This document shows positions 54,836 through 63,194 of a DNA stretch of 64,000 nucleotides, in pieces. The notes under the pieces are model-generated. The model saw only the letters and a list, made by a program, of their open reading frames with translations, was not told where the DNA came from and ran no database searches. A program made the translations under genes and the position numbers. The stretch comes from Bog-473 sp963764305 (GTDB taxonomy: Bacteria; Actinomycetota; Acidimicrobiia; Acidimicrobiales; RAAP-2): the NCBI GenBank assembly GCA_963764305.1, contig CAVXSD010000001.1, positions 124,001 through 188,000 on the forward strand, given 5' to 3'. Every line of letters starts with the position of its first letter. The first letter of the stretch is position 1.

Positions 54836-56245
54836 TTGCCTAAAACGCCTCGCCAGAAGTGGATCGAGACAAAGGAGTCCTGGGAGCGCTCTCGCCACAT
54901 TGAGCTGCCCGCCCCGATTCCCGCCGCACCCCCCCGACCTGGGGGTTTGCGTGTTGCCTTCCTGACGTACCGGGGGAATCCCCGTTGCGGTGGGCAGGGG
55001 GTCTACACCCGCCACCTCACCCGTGAGCTGGTCGCCCTCGGTCATTCGGTCGAGGTCTTCTCCGGACCGCCCTGGCCCGATCTCGATGAGGGCGTGGGGT
55101 TCACACCCGTCCGGAGCCTCGACCTCTACCGCCAGCCCGATCCGTTCCGGGTCCCTCACCGGAGTGAATTCACCTCGCGGGAGGATTGGACCGAGTTCGC
55201 CATCATGTGCACCGCCGGCTTCGGGGAACCCCTGGCCTTCTCCGTGCGGGCCCGCCAGCTCCTGGCGAAGCGTCGCGGCGAGTTCGACGTCGTGCACGAC
55301 AATCAATGCCTGGGCAACGGGATGCTCGGCATGGTAGAGGACGGGTGGCCCCTTCTGACGACGCTGCACCACCCCATCACGGTGGACCGCCAGCTGGCCC
55401 TGTCCCACACGACGAACCCCTGGCAGCGCTTCACGACGCGTCGCTGGTTCGGTTTCCTCGGCATGCAGGTGCGGGCGGCCCGGGCGCTTCCCGCCGTGGT
55501 CACGGTTTCACAGAACTCGCGCCAGGACATCGCCGCGCAGATGGATGTCGCCCCCGAACGCATGACGGTCGTCCCGGTCGGCGTCGACCCCACCGTCTTC
55601 CGCCCGTTCGAGGACGTGACGCCGGTGCCCGGGCGGATCATGGTCACCTCGAGCAGCGACGTCCCGATGAAGGGCCTCGTGCCGCTGCTCGAGGCGGTGG
55701 CGAAGCTGCGGACCGAACGGGACGTCGAGCTGACCGTGATCGGCCGCCCCAACGAGGGCGGCCGGGTCGAGCGGGCCATCGCCCGGCTCGGGCTCGCCGA
55801 CGCCGTGCACTGCGTGAGCGGCATCACCGACGGCGAGCTCGCCCGTCTCTACGGCGAGGCCGAGGTGGCTGTGGTGCCCTCCCTGTACGAGGGCTTCTCG
55901 CTGCCGGCGATCGAGGCCATGGCCTGCGGCGTGGCCATGGTCGCCACGACCGGTGGAGCGTTGCCCGAGGTCGTCGGGAGAGACGGGGAGACCGGCCTGC
56001 TGGTGGCCCCGGACGATCCGGGTGCGCTGGCGGGTGCCATCGCCCGGCTGCTCGACGACCCCGAGCTGCGGGCCCGACTCGGTGCAGCCGGCCGGGAACG
56101 GGTGGTCAGTCGCTTCACCTGGCAGGTCACCGCTGCGGGGACGGCCGCGTGCTACGCGGCCGTGATTGCCGGAGAGCCGCTCCCGGGCGCTCCGTTGGCC
56201 GCCGTCGAGGGCCCGGACACGGCGCTGGCACGGGGTGCGGCCTGA
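54836..56245 (+). CDS. Glycosyltransferase family 4
   Basis: A 469-residue GT-B enzyme. TTG 54836 is the first possible start; an in-frame stop lies 24 bases upstream. After about 38 variable residues the domain begins LRVAFLTYRGNPRCGGQGVY, an unusual R-G-N-P-x-C-G-G-Q loop. The donor half has IMVTSSSDVPMKGLVPLLEA, VGVDPTVFRPF and SLYEGFSLPAIEAMACGVAM with both glutamates of the E-x7-E motif. A GT4 acting on lipid-linked or small glycans is likely. Overlaps the methyltransferase start by one base (TGATG), making an operon with the next two genes. Confidence 0.9.
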   Translation: MPKTPRQKWIETKESWERSRHIELPAPIPAAPPRPGGLRVAFLTYRGNPRCGGQGVYTRHLTRELVALGHSVEVFSGPPWPDLDEGVGFTPVRSLDLYRQPDPFRVPHRSEFTSREDWTEFAIMCTAGFGEPLAFSVRARQLLAKRRGEFDVVHDNQCLGNGMLGMVEDGWPLLTTLHHPITVDRQLALSHTTNPWQRFTTRRWFGFLGMQVRAARALPAVVTVSQNSRQDIAAQMDVAPERMTVVPVGVDPTVFRPFEDVTPVPGRIMVTSSSDVPMKGLVPLLEAVAKLRTERDVELTVIGRPNEGGRVERAIARLGLADAVHCVSGITDGELARLYGEAEVAVVPSLYEGFSLPAIEAMACGVAMVATTGGALPEVVGRDGETGLLVAPDDPGALAGAIARLLDDPELRARLGAAGRERVVSRFTWQVTAAGTAACYAAVIAGEPLPGAPLAAVEGPDTALARGAA

Positions 56246-57054
56246 TGTTGACCGTCGACTACGACCGGCTGGGCGTCGGACCCGGGGACCTGGTGCTCGA
56301 CCTCGGGTGCGGGTTCGGCCGCCACGCATTCGAGGCCGCCCGGCGCGGGGCCTCCGTGGTCGCGCTCGATGCCGGTCCTGACGAGGTGGCCCAGGTACGC
56401 GGCACCCTCGCCGCCATGATCGAGGCGGGGGAGATCGCCCCGGGCCATCCGGCGACGGCCGTGCAGGGTGACGCGCTGGCGCTGCCCTTCCCGGACGGGA
56501 CCTTCGACCGGGTGATCGCATCGGAGGTGCTCGAGCACATCCCAGACGACACCGCGGCCATGCGTGAGTTGGCGCGGGTGCTTCGGCCGGGCGGCGCCAT
56601 GGCGGTCACCGTGCCGCGCTGTGTTCCCGAGGCCATCAATTGGGCACTGTCCGACGAGTACCACGACACCCCCGGCGGTCATGTGCGCATCTACCGGCGT
56701 TCCACGCTGGAGCGCCGGCTCAGCTCGACGGGACTCCGGCCGGCAGGACACCACCACGCACACGGCCTGCACTCTCCGTATTGGTGGCTGCGCTGCCTCG
56801 TCGGTCCGTCCAACGATTCGCACCCGGCGGTCGAGGCGTACCACAAGGTGCTCGTCTGGGACATCGTCAAGGCACCGCTCGTGACGCGCACCGCCGACCG
56901 GGTGCTGAGCCCGGTCATCGGCAAGAGCCTGGTGCTGTACCTCACCAAGCCGGTCGCCAGCGTGGCGGACCTGCCCGACTCGCGCTCCACACTGCCCCGC
57001 GGCGTGCCCGGGCGGCGCGGGCCGACCACACCGAGCCAGGGAGCTGCAGCATGA
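56245..57054 (+). CDS. SAM-dependent methyltransferase (type 11)
   Basis: A 269-residue enzyme from ATG 56245. Motif I is DLVLDLGCGFGRHAFEAARR, motif II VVALDAGPDEV, and the hub region RVIASEVLEHIPDDTAAM is followed by VLRPGGAMAVTVPRCVPEAI. The sequence WALSDEYHDTPGGHVRIYRR is a usual C-terminal cap of glycan-modifying methyltransferases. The last 30 residues are Pro/Gly-rich and likely flexible. Its stop overlaps the next ATG (ATGA). The gene order GT4, methyltransferase, toroid protein suggests a small glycolipid or polyprenyl-linked product. Confidence 0.88.
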   Translation: MLTVDYDRLGVGPGDLVLDLGCGFGRHAFEAARRGASVVALDAGPDEVAQVRGTLAAMIEAGEIAPGHPATAVQGDALALPFPDGTFDRVIASEVLEHIPDDTAAMRELARVLRPGGAMAVTVPRCVPEAINWALSDEYHDTPGGHVRIYRRSTLERRLSSTGLRPAGHHHAHGLHSPYWWLRCLVGPSNDSHPAVEAYHKVLVWDIVKAPLVTRTADRVLSPVIGKSLVLYLTKPVASVADLPDSRSTLPRGVPGRRGPTTPSQGAAA

Positions 57055-58181
57055 CCACAGAAGAGATCCGTTCGGCCGCGCTCCCCGAGGTGTCTGGCAT
57101 CCTTTCGAGTTCGGAGGTGCTTGCCACCGGCCACGCCATCGCCGAAGTGCAGCGCCACGACGGACAGATCCCCTGGTTCGAGGGCGGCCACTGCGACCCC
57201 TGGAACCACGTCGAAGCGGCCATGGCGTTGACCGTGTGCGGCCTGGTGGACGAGGCGGTTGCGGCCTACCGCTGGTTGGCGCGCAACCAGCTCTCCGATG
57301 GCAGCTGGTTCAACTACTACCAGGGCGACACCGTCAAGGATCCGCGTCTCGACACGAACGTGTGTGGCTACCTGGCGGCCGGGGCCTGGCACCATCATCT
57401 CATCACCGGCGACGTGGAGTTCCTGGGCGAGCTGTGGCCGACGATCCAGAAGGGGATCGACTTCATCTTGCGCTGGCAGCAGCCGGACGGCTCGGTGCTG
57501 TGGTCGCTCGATTCGGCCGGCCGCCCGGAGCGCTACGCGCTGCTCACCGGTTCGTCGTCCATCTACCACTCAACGCGGTGCGCGGTGGCCATCGCGGAGT
57601 GCCTGGCCAAGGACCGCCCGGACTGGGAGTTGGCGGCGGGTCGGCTCGGGCATGCAGTGGCGCATCACCCAGGCGCCTTCGCCCCCAAGGTCGAGTTCGC
57701 CATGGACTGGTACTACCCGATGCTCTCGGGGGCGCTCGAGGGTGAGGCCGGCCGTCGTCGCATCGCGGAGGGTTGGTCCACCTTCGTCATGGAGGGCCTC
57801 GGCGTGCGCTGCGTGTCCACGGGTGACTGGGTCACCGCAGCCGAGACGGCCGAGTGCGTGCTCACGCTCGATGCCCTTGGCATGGAAGGTCCCGCGCTGG
57901 ACTTGTTCTCGGCGGGGCAGAACCTGCGCCTGGGCGACGGGTCGTACTGGACGGGCATGGTCTACCCCGAGCAGGAGACCTTCCCCAAGCACGAGCGGAC
58001 GACCTACACGTTCGGTGCCATGGTGTTGGCGGCCGACGCGTTGTCGAACACCAGCCCGGCGGCGGGGCTGTTCCGGGGTGAGGGCCTGCCGGCCTCACTC
58101 GACCTGGCCGAGCCGCATTGCGGAGACGCCATTGAGGGCTGCACGGTCTCCGACCCGCCGCAAGGCTCTTTCCGCGGCTGA
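57051..58181 (+). CDS. Prenyltransferase/squalene-cyclase-like alpha-alpha toroid protein
   Basis: A 376-residue soluble protein with repeated helical hairpins carrying QW-like and DGS segments: VQRHDGQIPWFEGGHCDPWN, WLARNQLSDGSWFNYYQG, ILRWQQPDGSVLWSL and GDGSYWTGMVYPEQETFPKH. This is the fold of terpene cyclases, protein prenyltransferases and some glycoside hydrolases. The D-x-D-D cyclase motif was not seen, and the acidic/aromatic clusters (DTNVCGYLAAGAWHHHL, ERTTYTFGA) would fit a sugar-binding toroid. Function in this operon with a GT4 and a methyltransferase is not known. The three genes are translationally coupled. Confidence 0.7.
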   Translation: MTTEEIRSAALPEVSGILSSSEVLATGHAIAEVQRHDGQIPWFEGGHCDPWNHVEAAMALTVCGLVDEAVAAYRWLARNQLSDGSWFNYYQGDTVKDPRLDTNVCGYLAAGAWHHHLITGDVEFLGELWPTIQKGIDFILRWQQPDGSVLWSLDSAGRPERYALLTGSSSIYHSTRCAVAIAECLAKDRPDWELAAGRLGHAVAHHPGAFAPKVEFAMDWYYPMLSGALEGEAGRRRIAEGWSTFVMEGLGVRCVSTGDWVTAAETAECVLTLDALGMEGPALDLFSAGQNLRLGDGSYWTGMVYPEQETFPKHERTTYTFGAMVLAADALSNTSPAAGLFRGEGLPASLDLAEPHCGDAIEGCTVSDPPQGSFRG

Positions 58182-58199
58182 ACGCAGCGGGGAGCTCCG

Positions 58200-58747
58200 C
58201 CCGCCTCCGCGTCGGATCGGGCCGTCGGCGGGCGTGGCCGTCCTCGCGTTGCTGTCCGACACCACGTCGTTCGCCGTGGCGTTCGTCGGCTACGTGCTGG
58301 TCGGGATCGGCTGGGGGACCCTGGTGCCCGGCGTCGTCAATGTCGCCATGCGTGACGTGCCTCCGGGGGTCTCGGGCGGCCCGTCCGGCCTCGTCAACGC
58401 GGCCCGGCAGCGGCACCTCGGTCGGGCGCGCCGTGCTCGGGACCATCGGGGTCCATGCCGCCACCACCGCCTGGGCCAGCCGCACAGCCGGTGTGGCGGT
58501 GGCCGCCGGCCAGAGCCAGTACGTTGCCGGCGGTCAGATCGGCCCGGTGTCCCAGGCCCTCGGTCCCCAGTACCGGCCCGATGCCGTGGCCGCCTTCGTG
58601 TCGGGCTACCACCTTGCGTTGCTCGTGGCCGCCGGTTCGACGCTCATGGCGGCCGTCGTGGCCGTCGTCGGTCTGCGCTCAGGGGCCGGTGTTGCCGCGC
58701 CGGAGCCCGGCGTCGTGCCGGAGGTGGTGGTCGAGGGCGTGGACTAG
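58200..58747 (+). pseudogene. C-terminal remnant of a DHA2-type MFS transporter
   Basis: Reads AGVAVLALLSDTTSFAVAFV, GYVLVGIGWGTLVPGVVNV and AMRDVPPGVSGGPSGLVNAA, then after a shift near 58410 GTSVGRAVLGTIGVHAATTA and FVSGYHLALLVAAGSTLMAA. The segment G-x-x-SGLVNAARQ-x-GTSVG-x-A-x-LG-x-I is the conserved helix 11-12 area of DHA2 (EmrB/QacA) exporters. Only about the last 180 residues exist; the upstream ten helices are missing and replaced by the toroid gene. Ends overlapping the convergent methyltransferase gene by four bases. Confidence 0.75.
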
Positions 58748-59487
58748 CGGGACCGGTCCCGGCGCCGCCGCGGATGGCGATCCGTGTTCGTCGAGCGCGG
58801 CGCCGTCACGCGCCGCAGAACACGCAGGCTGCCGCAGGCGCCGTCGTCGGTGAACTCGCCCGAGTCGAGCGCGGCGCAGTAGAGCTCGTAGGGCGGGCGG
58901 CCCCCGTCCGCCGGATCGGGGAACACGTCGTGGATGGCCAGCCAACCTCCGAGCGCCACGTGCGGTGCCCAGCCGTGGAAGTCCGCCCAGGCGGGTTCGT
59001 CGCCGTGTCCACCGTCGATGAAGCAGAAGGCGAGGGGCCGGTCCCAACGCGCGGCCAACGTGGGAGAGTCTCCGACGATACCCACGACAGACGCCTCGAG
59101 CCCTGCCTCTGTGATGGTCCGGCGCCAGTGCGGGAGCGTGTCGATGCGACCCACTTCGGGATCGACGAGATCGGGCTCGTGATACTCCCAACCCGGCTGG
59201 TTCTCCTCCGAGCCGCGGTGATGGTCGATGGAGAGGAGTGCTGCCCCGGTGGCCTCGGCGGCGGCACCGAGGTACACCGTGGACTTCCCGCACCAGGCCC
59301 CGACTTCCACGAAGGTGGGGGGCGCGGCCGCCGCGACCTCGGCTCGGCCGGCCCGCAGGGCGGCCCGGAAGAGCTCCTCGCCCTCATCGTCCGGCATGAA
59401 GCCGCGGGTGCGGTGCGCCGTCTCGAGGAGCGCCTGCACGCGGGTCGAGTCGCGGGCGCCGGCCGCTGGTTCAGCCCGGATCATCAA
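58744..59487 (-). CDS. Class I methyltransferase (Methyltransf_24-like)
   Basis: A 247-residue enzyme. Motif I is TFVEVGAWCGKSTVYLGAAA, the acidic end of strand 2 is ALLSIDHHRGSEENQPGW, and the metal-binding-like DGGHGDEPAWADFHGWAP follows. The sequence C-G-K-S-T with S-I-D-H-H matches the CmcI/Methyltransf_24 branch, often acting on sugars or antibiotics. The first 30 residues and the basic tail RSTNTDRHPRRRRDRSR are variable. It overlaps the aminopeptidase gene stop by four bases (ATGA), so it is in that operon. Confidence 0.85.
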   Translation of the reverse strand: MMIRAEPAAGARDSTRVQALLETAHRTRGFMPDDEGEELFRAALRAGRAEVAAAAPPTFVEVGAWCGKSTVYLGAAAEATGAALLSIDHHRGSEENQPGWEYHEPDLVDPEVGRIDTLPHWRRTITEAGLEASVVGIVGDSPTLAARWDRPLAFCFIDGGHGDEPAWADFHGWAPHVALGGWLAIHDVFPDPADGGRPPYELYCAALDSGEFTDDGACGSLRVLRRVTAPRSTNTDRHPRRRRDRSR

Positions 59488-62093
59488 GCTGTCGGTGCGC
59501 CGGCGGCCTGCAACGAATCCGCCAGCCCTGCTCGTTCACGGGACGCAAACGCCACGTTGACCCGCAGCCGCTCCACTGACTGGGCCACCCGCCGCGGCCC
59601 CGACGAGAGCGGATGGGCGTCGAGGTAGGCGATGGCACGCTCGGCAAATTCGGCGTCGCCGCAGAGGGCAGGGATCGATTCGATGATGCGCGGTGGCGCG
59701 TTCTTCGGGAAGCGGTCGAGCACGGCGTCCCAGCTCTCGGTCAGCCTGGTCCAGACCGCCTGGTTTCCGATTGGGTTGGCCAGGAGCGAGCTGATGACCG
59801 CGAACCCGTTCTGGCTGCGCACCTCGGTCATGGCCAGGTCGAACGTGCGCAGGCACAGGTCGACGTCGGGGAACCCGGCGAGCGCCCCGAGGGAGCGCAT
59901 CTCTTCCTGTGGTGTGGATGCGGTGCGGTAGCGCTCCAGCAGCGCGTCGTAGTCGCCCGGCCGCAGGAGCTGCGACACGACGGCCAGCGTGGCCGACTCG
60001 ATGTCGGGCGGGATCGGATCACCGGAGCCACCACCGATGGCGGAGGCATCGAAGCGCCGCGCCGCCTCCGCCCGGACCGCGGCGTCGGCGCCCACGGTGC
60101 CCAGCAGGTTGATGGCGAGCGCGCGCAGCGTCGGCGTGCGGTCGCTCTCACCCGGCTTGCCGTCAAAGCCCAACCGGCGATGGGTGGGGCCGAGCAGAGC
60201 GCTGACCGCCTCGTGGAGCGCGCGCTCGTCCTCGGGCCGGGCGATCCGTTTGGTGAGGACGAGGGCACTGCCGACGGGTGACCACGCAGCGGGGTCGGGC
60301 TCCGTGCCGAGCGCTGAGGCCAGGACCAGGAAGTCCCGAAGTGTCGAGTGACCCGCGAGGGCGGTCGCCCATGTGTCGGCGAGCAGGTTGGCGCGCTCGA
60401 GGGGGGTGAGCTCGGGCAGCTGCGCGGCCAGCGCCGCCCGGTGCACGCGCTCGTAGCCGACCCGGAACATGCCCCACCCACCGGCGTTCACCACGGCGAG
60501 CCCGCGTCCGGCCTCGGCGATCGGCTCGGGGTCGGCGCCGAGAACGAGGTGGCGCACCGGCGCCCCCGGCTCGCCGTGGGCGGGGAGCGCCCGGACCGCG
60601 ACGGGCACGCGCCACTCGGACCCGATCGACGAGGTGGCGCCAGGGGGGACCGGGCCCAGTGCGAACGGCTGTTGGCTGAGGGCATCGCCGCGAAGGGACA
60701 CGAGCGGGTGCCCGCCCTGCAGGATGAAGGTGTCCATGACATCGCGCACCGGCGCGCCGCTGGCGTTCTCGAGCGCATCCCAGAGGTCGCTGGTCACCGT
60801 GTTCCCGTACGCGTGCGCCTTGAGGTACGTGCGCACGCCGTCCCTGAACACGTCGGCGCCGATGTGCTGCTCGAGCATGCGCAGGACGCCGCAGCCCTTC
60901 TCATAGGTCAGCACGTCGAACATGCCCTCCGCCTCCTTGGGCGGTCCCACGGGATACTCGATCGGACGGGTCAGGTGCAGGGCGTCGACGGCCAGGGCAG
61001 CCTCGCGGGACGGGGCGAAGCCGACCCAGCGGTCCCACGAGGGCCGGAAGGCGTCCACACAGAGTGTCTCCATGAACGTGGCGAAGGCCTCGTTGAGCCA
61101 GATGCCCTCCCACCAGCCCATGGTCACGAGATCGCCGAACCACATGTGGGCCAGCTCGTGCGCGATGACGTCCGCCACCCGCTCGAGCTCGGCCCGGGCC
61201 GCCTCGTCCTCGTCGATCAGGAGGGCCGTGTCGCGGAACGTGATGCAGCCAAGGTTCTCCATGGCGCCGGCCGCGAAGTCGGGGATGGCAACGAGGTCGA
61301 CCTTCTCGCCGGGGTAGGGGATGTTGAAGTACTCGGTGAAGAAGCGCAGGGCGAACGCCCCGACCTCCAAGGCGAACTCGGCCAGCGGCAGCTTCCCGGG
61401 CGTGCAGACCACCCGGAGGGGGACGCCGTCCACGTCCACCGTCTCTGTCGTCTCGAGCTTGCCGACGACGAAGGCCACCAGATAGGTCGACATCTTCATC
61501 GTCGGAGAGAATTGGATGCGCCGCTTGGGCCCCACCTGGTCCTCGCGGACCACGGGTGAGTTCGAGATGGCGTCGACGTCTGGCCCCACGATCAGGGCGA
61601 TCTCGAAGACGGCCTTACGGTCGGGTTCGTCGAAGCAAGGAAAGGAGCGCCGGGCGTCCACCGACTCGAACTGGGTCGTCGCCATGGTCTGGGTCTCGCC
61701 GTCCAGGCCCGTGTAGGTGGACCGATAGAACCCGCGCAGCTTGTCGTTGAGGGTGCCACTGAAACGGCAGCTGATGGTGCAGGGCCCGGGCGGAAGCAGC
61801 TCAGCCGGCTCGAAGGTGACCTGCTCGAGCTCGTCGTTGAAGCTCACACTGCACAACACGGTCAGCCCGTCGGCCGTCAGGACCTCGACGTCGCTGATCG
61901 CCAGCTCGGCGGCATTGAGCACGATCTCGTCGGCCGTCTCATGGACCATGGCGTCGATCCTGACGGTGCCCGAAAAGGTGGCGGACGCCACCTCCGGCTC
62001 GATCTCGATGTGGTAGATCTCCGGCTCGATCGTTCGTGGCAAGCGGAACTGCTCCGAGCCGGACGCGACGGCTGGGGTGGGAGCTGAAGGCAT
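59484..62093 (-). CDS. pepN: Aminopeptidase N (M1 family zinc metallopeptidase)
   Basis: An 869-residue enzyme, the usual size. The substrate-binding motif is AAGAMENLGCITFRD, the zinc site is VIAHELAHMWFGDLVTMGWW (His at about 311 and 315) with the third ligand in GIWLNEAFATFMETL. The N-terminal beta domain (LPRTIEPEIYHIEIEPEVAS) and the ERAP1-like C-terminal helical domain (from about 530) are complete. It removes N-terminal residues from peptides in the cytoplasm; no signal peptide. ATG 62093 is divergent from the PfkB kinase gene with 42 bases between. Overlaps the downstream methyltransferase. Confidence 0.95.
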   Translation of the reverse strand: MPSAPTPAVASGSEQFRLPRTIEPEIYHIEIEPEVASATFSGTVRIDAMVHETADEIVLNAAELAISDVEVLTADGLTVLCSVSFNDELEQVTFEPAELLPPGPCTISCRFSGTLNDKLRGFYRSTYTGLDGETQTMATTQFESVDARRSFPCFDEPDRKAVFEIALIVGPDVDAISNSPVVREDQVGPKRRIQFSPTMKMSTYLVAFVVGKLETTETVDVDGVPLRVVCTPGKLPLAEFALEVGAFALRFFTEYFNIPYPGEKVDLVAIPDFAAGAMENLGCITFRDTALLIDEDEAARAELERVADVIAHELAHMWFGDLVTMGWWEGIWLNEAFATFMETLCVDAFRPSWDRWVGFAPSREAALAVDALHLTRPIEYPVGPPKEAEGMFDVLTYEKGCGVLRMLEQHIGADVFRDGVRTYLKAHAYGNTVTSDLWDALENASGAPVRDVMDTFILQGGHPLVSLRGDALSQQPFALGPVPPGATSSIGSEWRVPVAVRALPAHGEPGAPVRHLVLGADPEPIAEAGRGLAVVNAGGWGMFRVGYERVHRAALAAQLPELTPLERANLLADTWATALAGHSTLRDFLVLASALGTEPDPAAWSPVGSALVLTKRIARPEDERALHEAVSALLGPTHRRLGFDGKPGESDRTPTLRALAINLLGTVGADAAVRAEAARRFDASAIGGGSGDPIPPDIESATLAVVSQLLRPGDYDALLERYRTASTPQEEMRSLGALAGFPDVDLCLRTFDLAMTEVRSQNGFAVISSLLANPIGNQAVWTRLTESWDAVLDRFPKNAPPRIIESIPALCGDAEFAERAIAYLDAHPLSSGPRRVAQSVERLRVNVAFASRERAGLADSLQAAGAPTA

Positions 62094-62135
62094 CCGTGAA
62101 GGCTACCCGCGGTACCGCGGGTAGGTTCTCGGGCC

Positions 62136-63182
62136 GTGCCCGATGAGAATGCCATTCCCGCCAACCTTGCCAACGGCCATGACCTCGATGTGGTGGCCAT
62201 CGGTTCGCCTCTCCTCGACGTCATCGAGCTGGCGACCGACGAGCAGCTGGCCCAGGTCGGCCTGGAGAAGGGGTCGATGACATTGATCGACCTGGAGACC
62301 GCCCACGCCGTCCAGGACTTCATGGGCGCGCCCCGTTTCGTCTCGGGGGGATCGGTGGCCAACACGACAGCCGGGATCGCCGTCCTGGGCGGCACCGCGG
62401 GTTTCCTGGGGGCCGTCGCCGATGACGAGGTGGGTCGCACCTACGCCGAGAACCTCCGGGCGGCGGGCGTCGAATTCGAACCACACCTCAGCGAGTCGGC
62501 CGCGGGGGACGGGCTCGGCACCGGACGCTGCATGGTTCTCATCACCAAGGACGCGGACCGCACCATGGGGACCTACCTGGGCGCTGCCTCCACCCTGACG
62601 CCCGTGGGTGTCCCGACCTCCTTCGTCGCCCGAGCATCGGTCGTCTTGCTGGAGGGCTACCTGTGGGACGTGCCGGCGGCCAAGGAGGCCATGCGCCACG
62701 CGGCGGCGACGGCCCATGCCCACGAGGGCTCGGTCGCTCTCTCCCTGTCGGATCCGTTCTGCGTGGGGCGCCATCAGCGCGAGTTCCTCGACCTGCTCAT
62801 CGACGACGTCGACATCCTGCTCGGCAACGAGGAGGAGGTGACCATGCTCTTCGGGGTGTCCTCGTACCGGGACGCGCTGGAGGCGGCCGAGGAGACCGGG
62901 TTGCTCGTCGTCATGACCAGGGGCGCCCAGGGCGCCACCGTCCTGACCGCCCGGGGCCCCGAGGAGGTCCCGGCCTCCTCCGTGGCGCAGGTGGTCGACA
63001 CCACCGGCGCCGGTGATCTGTTCGCCGCGGGGCTCCTCTTCGGCCTGACCCACGGGGTGGGCCCGGTCGAGAGCACCAAGCTCGGCGCACTGTGCGCCGG
63101 CGAAGTGATCTCGCACACGGGCGCCCGGCCGGAGGCCGACCTCAAGAAGTTGGCCGCCGATGCCGGCCTGCTCGCGGGTTAG
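62136..63182 (+). CDS. PfkB-family carbohydrate/adenosine kinase
   Basis: A 348-residue kinase of the ribokinase fold. Start GTG 62136. The N-terminal signature is FVSGGSVANTTAGIAVLGGT (G-G-S-x-A-N), with GAVADDEVGRTYAENLRAAGV; the catalytic site is VVDTTGAGDLFAAGLLFGLT, Asp about 294 in the GAGD turn. The sequence ALSLSDPFCVGRHQREFLDL and LLGNEEEVTMLFG are typical of the adenosine-kinase-like subgroup. It phosphorylates a sugar or nucleoside with ATP. Followed closely by ychF (12 bases), so both may be cotranscribed. Confidence 0.9.
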   Translation: MPDENAIPANLANGHDLDVVAIGSPLLDVIELATDEQLAQVGLEKGSMTLIDLETAHAVQDFMGAPRFVSGGSVANTTAGIAVLGGTAGFLGAVADDEVGRTYAENLRAAGVEFEPHLSESAAGDGLGTGRCMVLITKDADRTMGTYLGAASTLTPVGVPTSFVARASVVLLEGYLWDVPAAKEAMRHAAATAHAHEGSVALSLSDPFCVGRHQREFLDLLIDDVDILLGNEEEVTMLFGVSSYRDALEAAEETGLLVVMTRGAQGATVLTARGPEEVPASSVAQVVDTTGAGDLFAAGLLFGLTHGVGPVESTKLGALCAGEVISHTGARPEADLKKLAADAGLLAG

Positions 63183-63194
63183 TCGGCCGGCCGC

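Noticed and set aside
60348..61559. 400-codon plus-strand frame opposite pepN
   Set aside because: Antisense shadow; pepN has intact HExxH and GAMEN motifs on the other strand.
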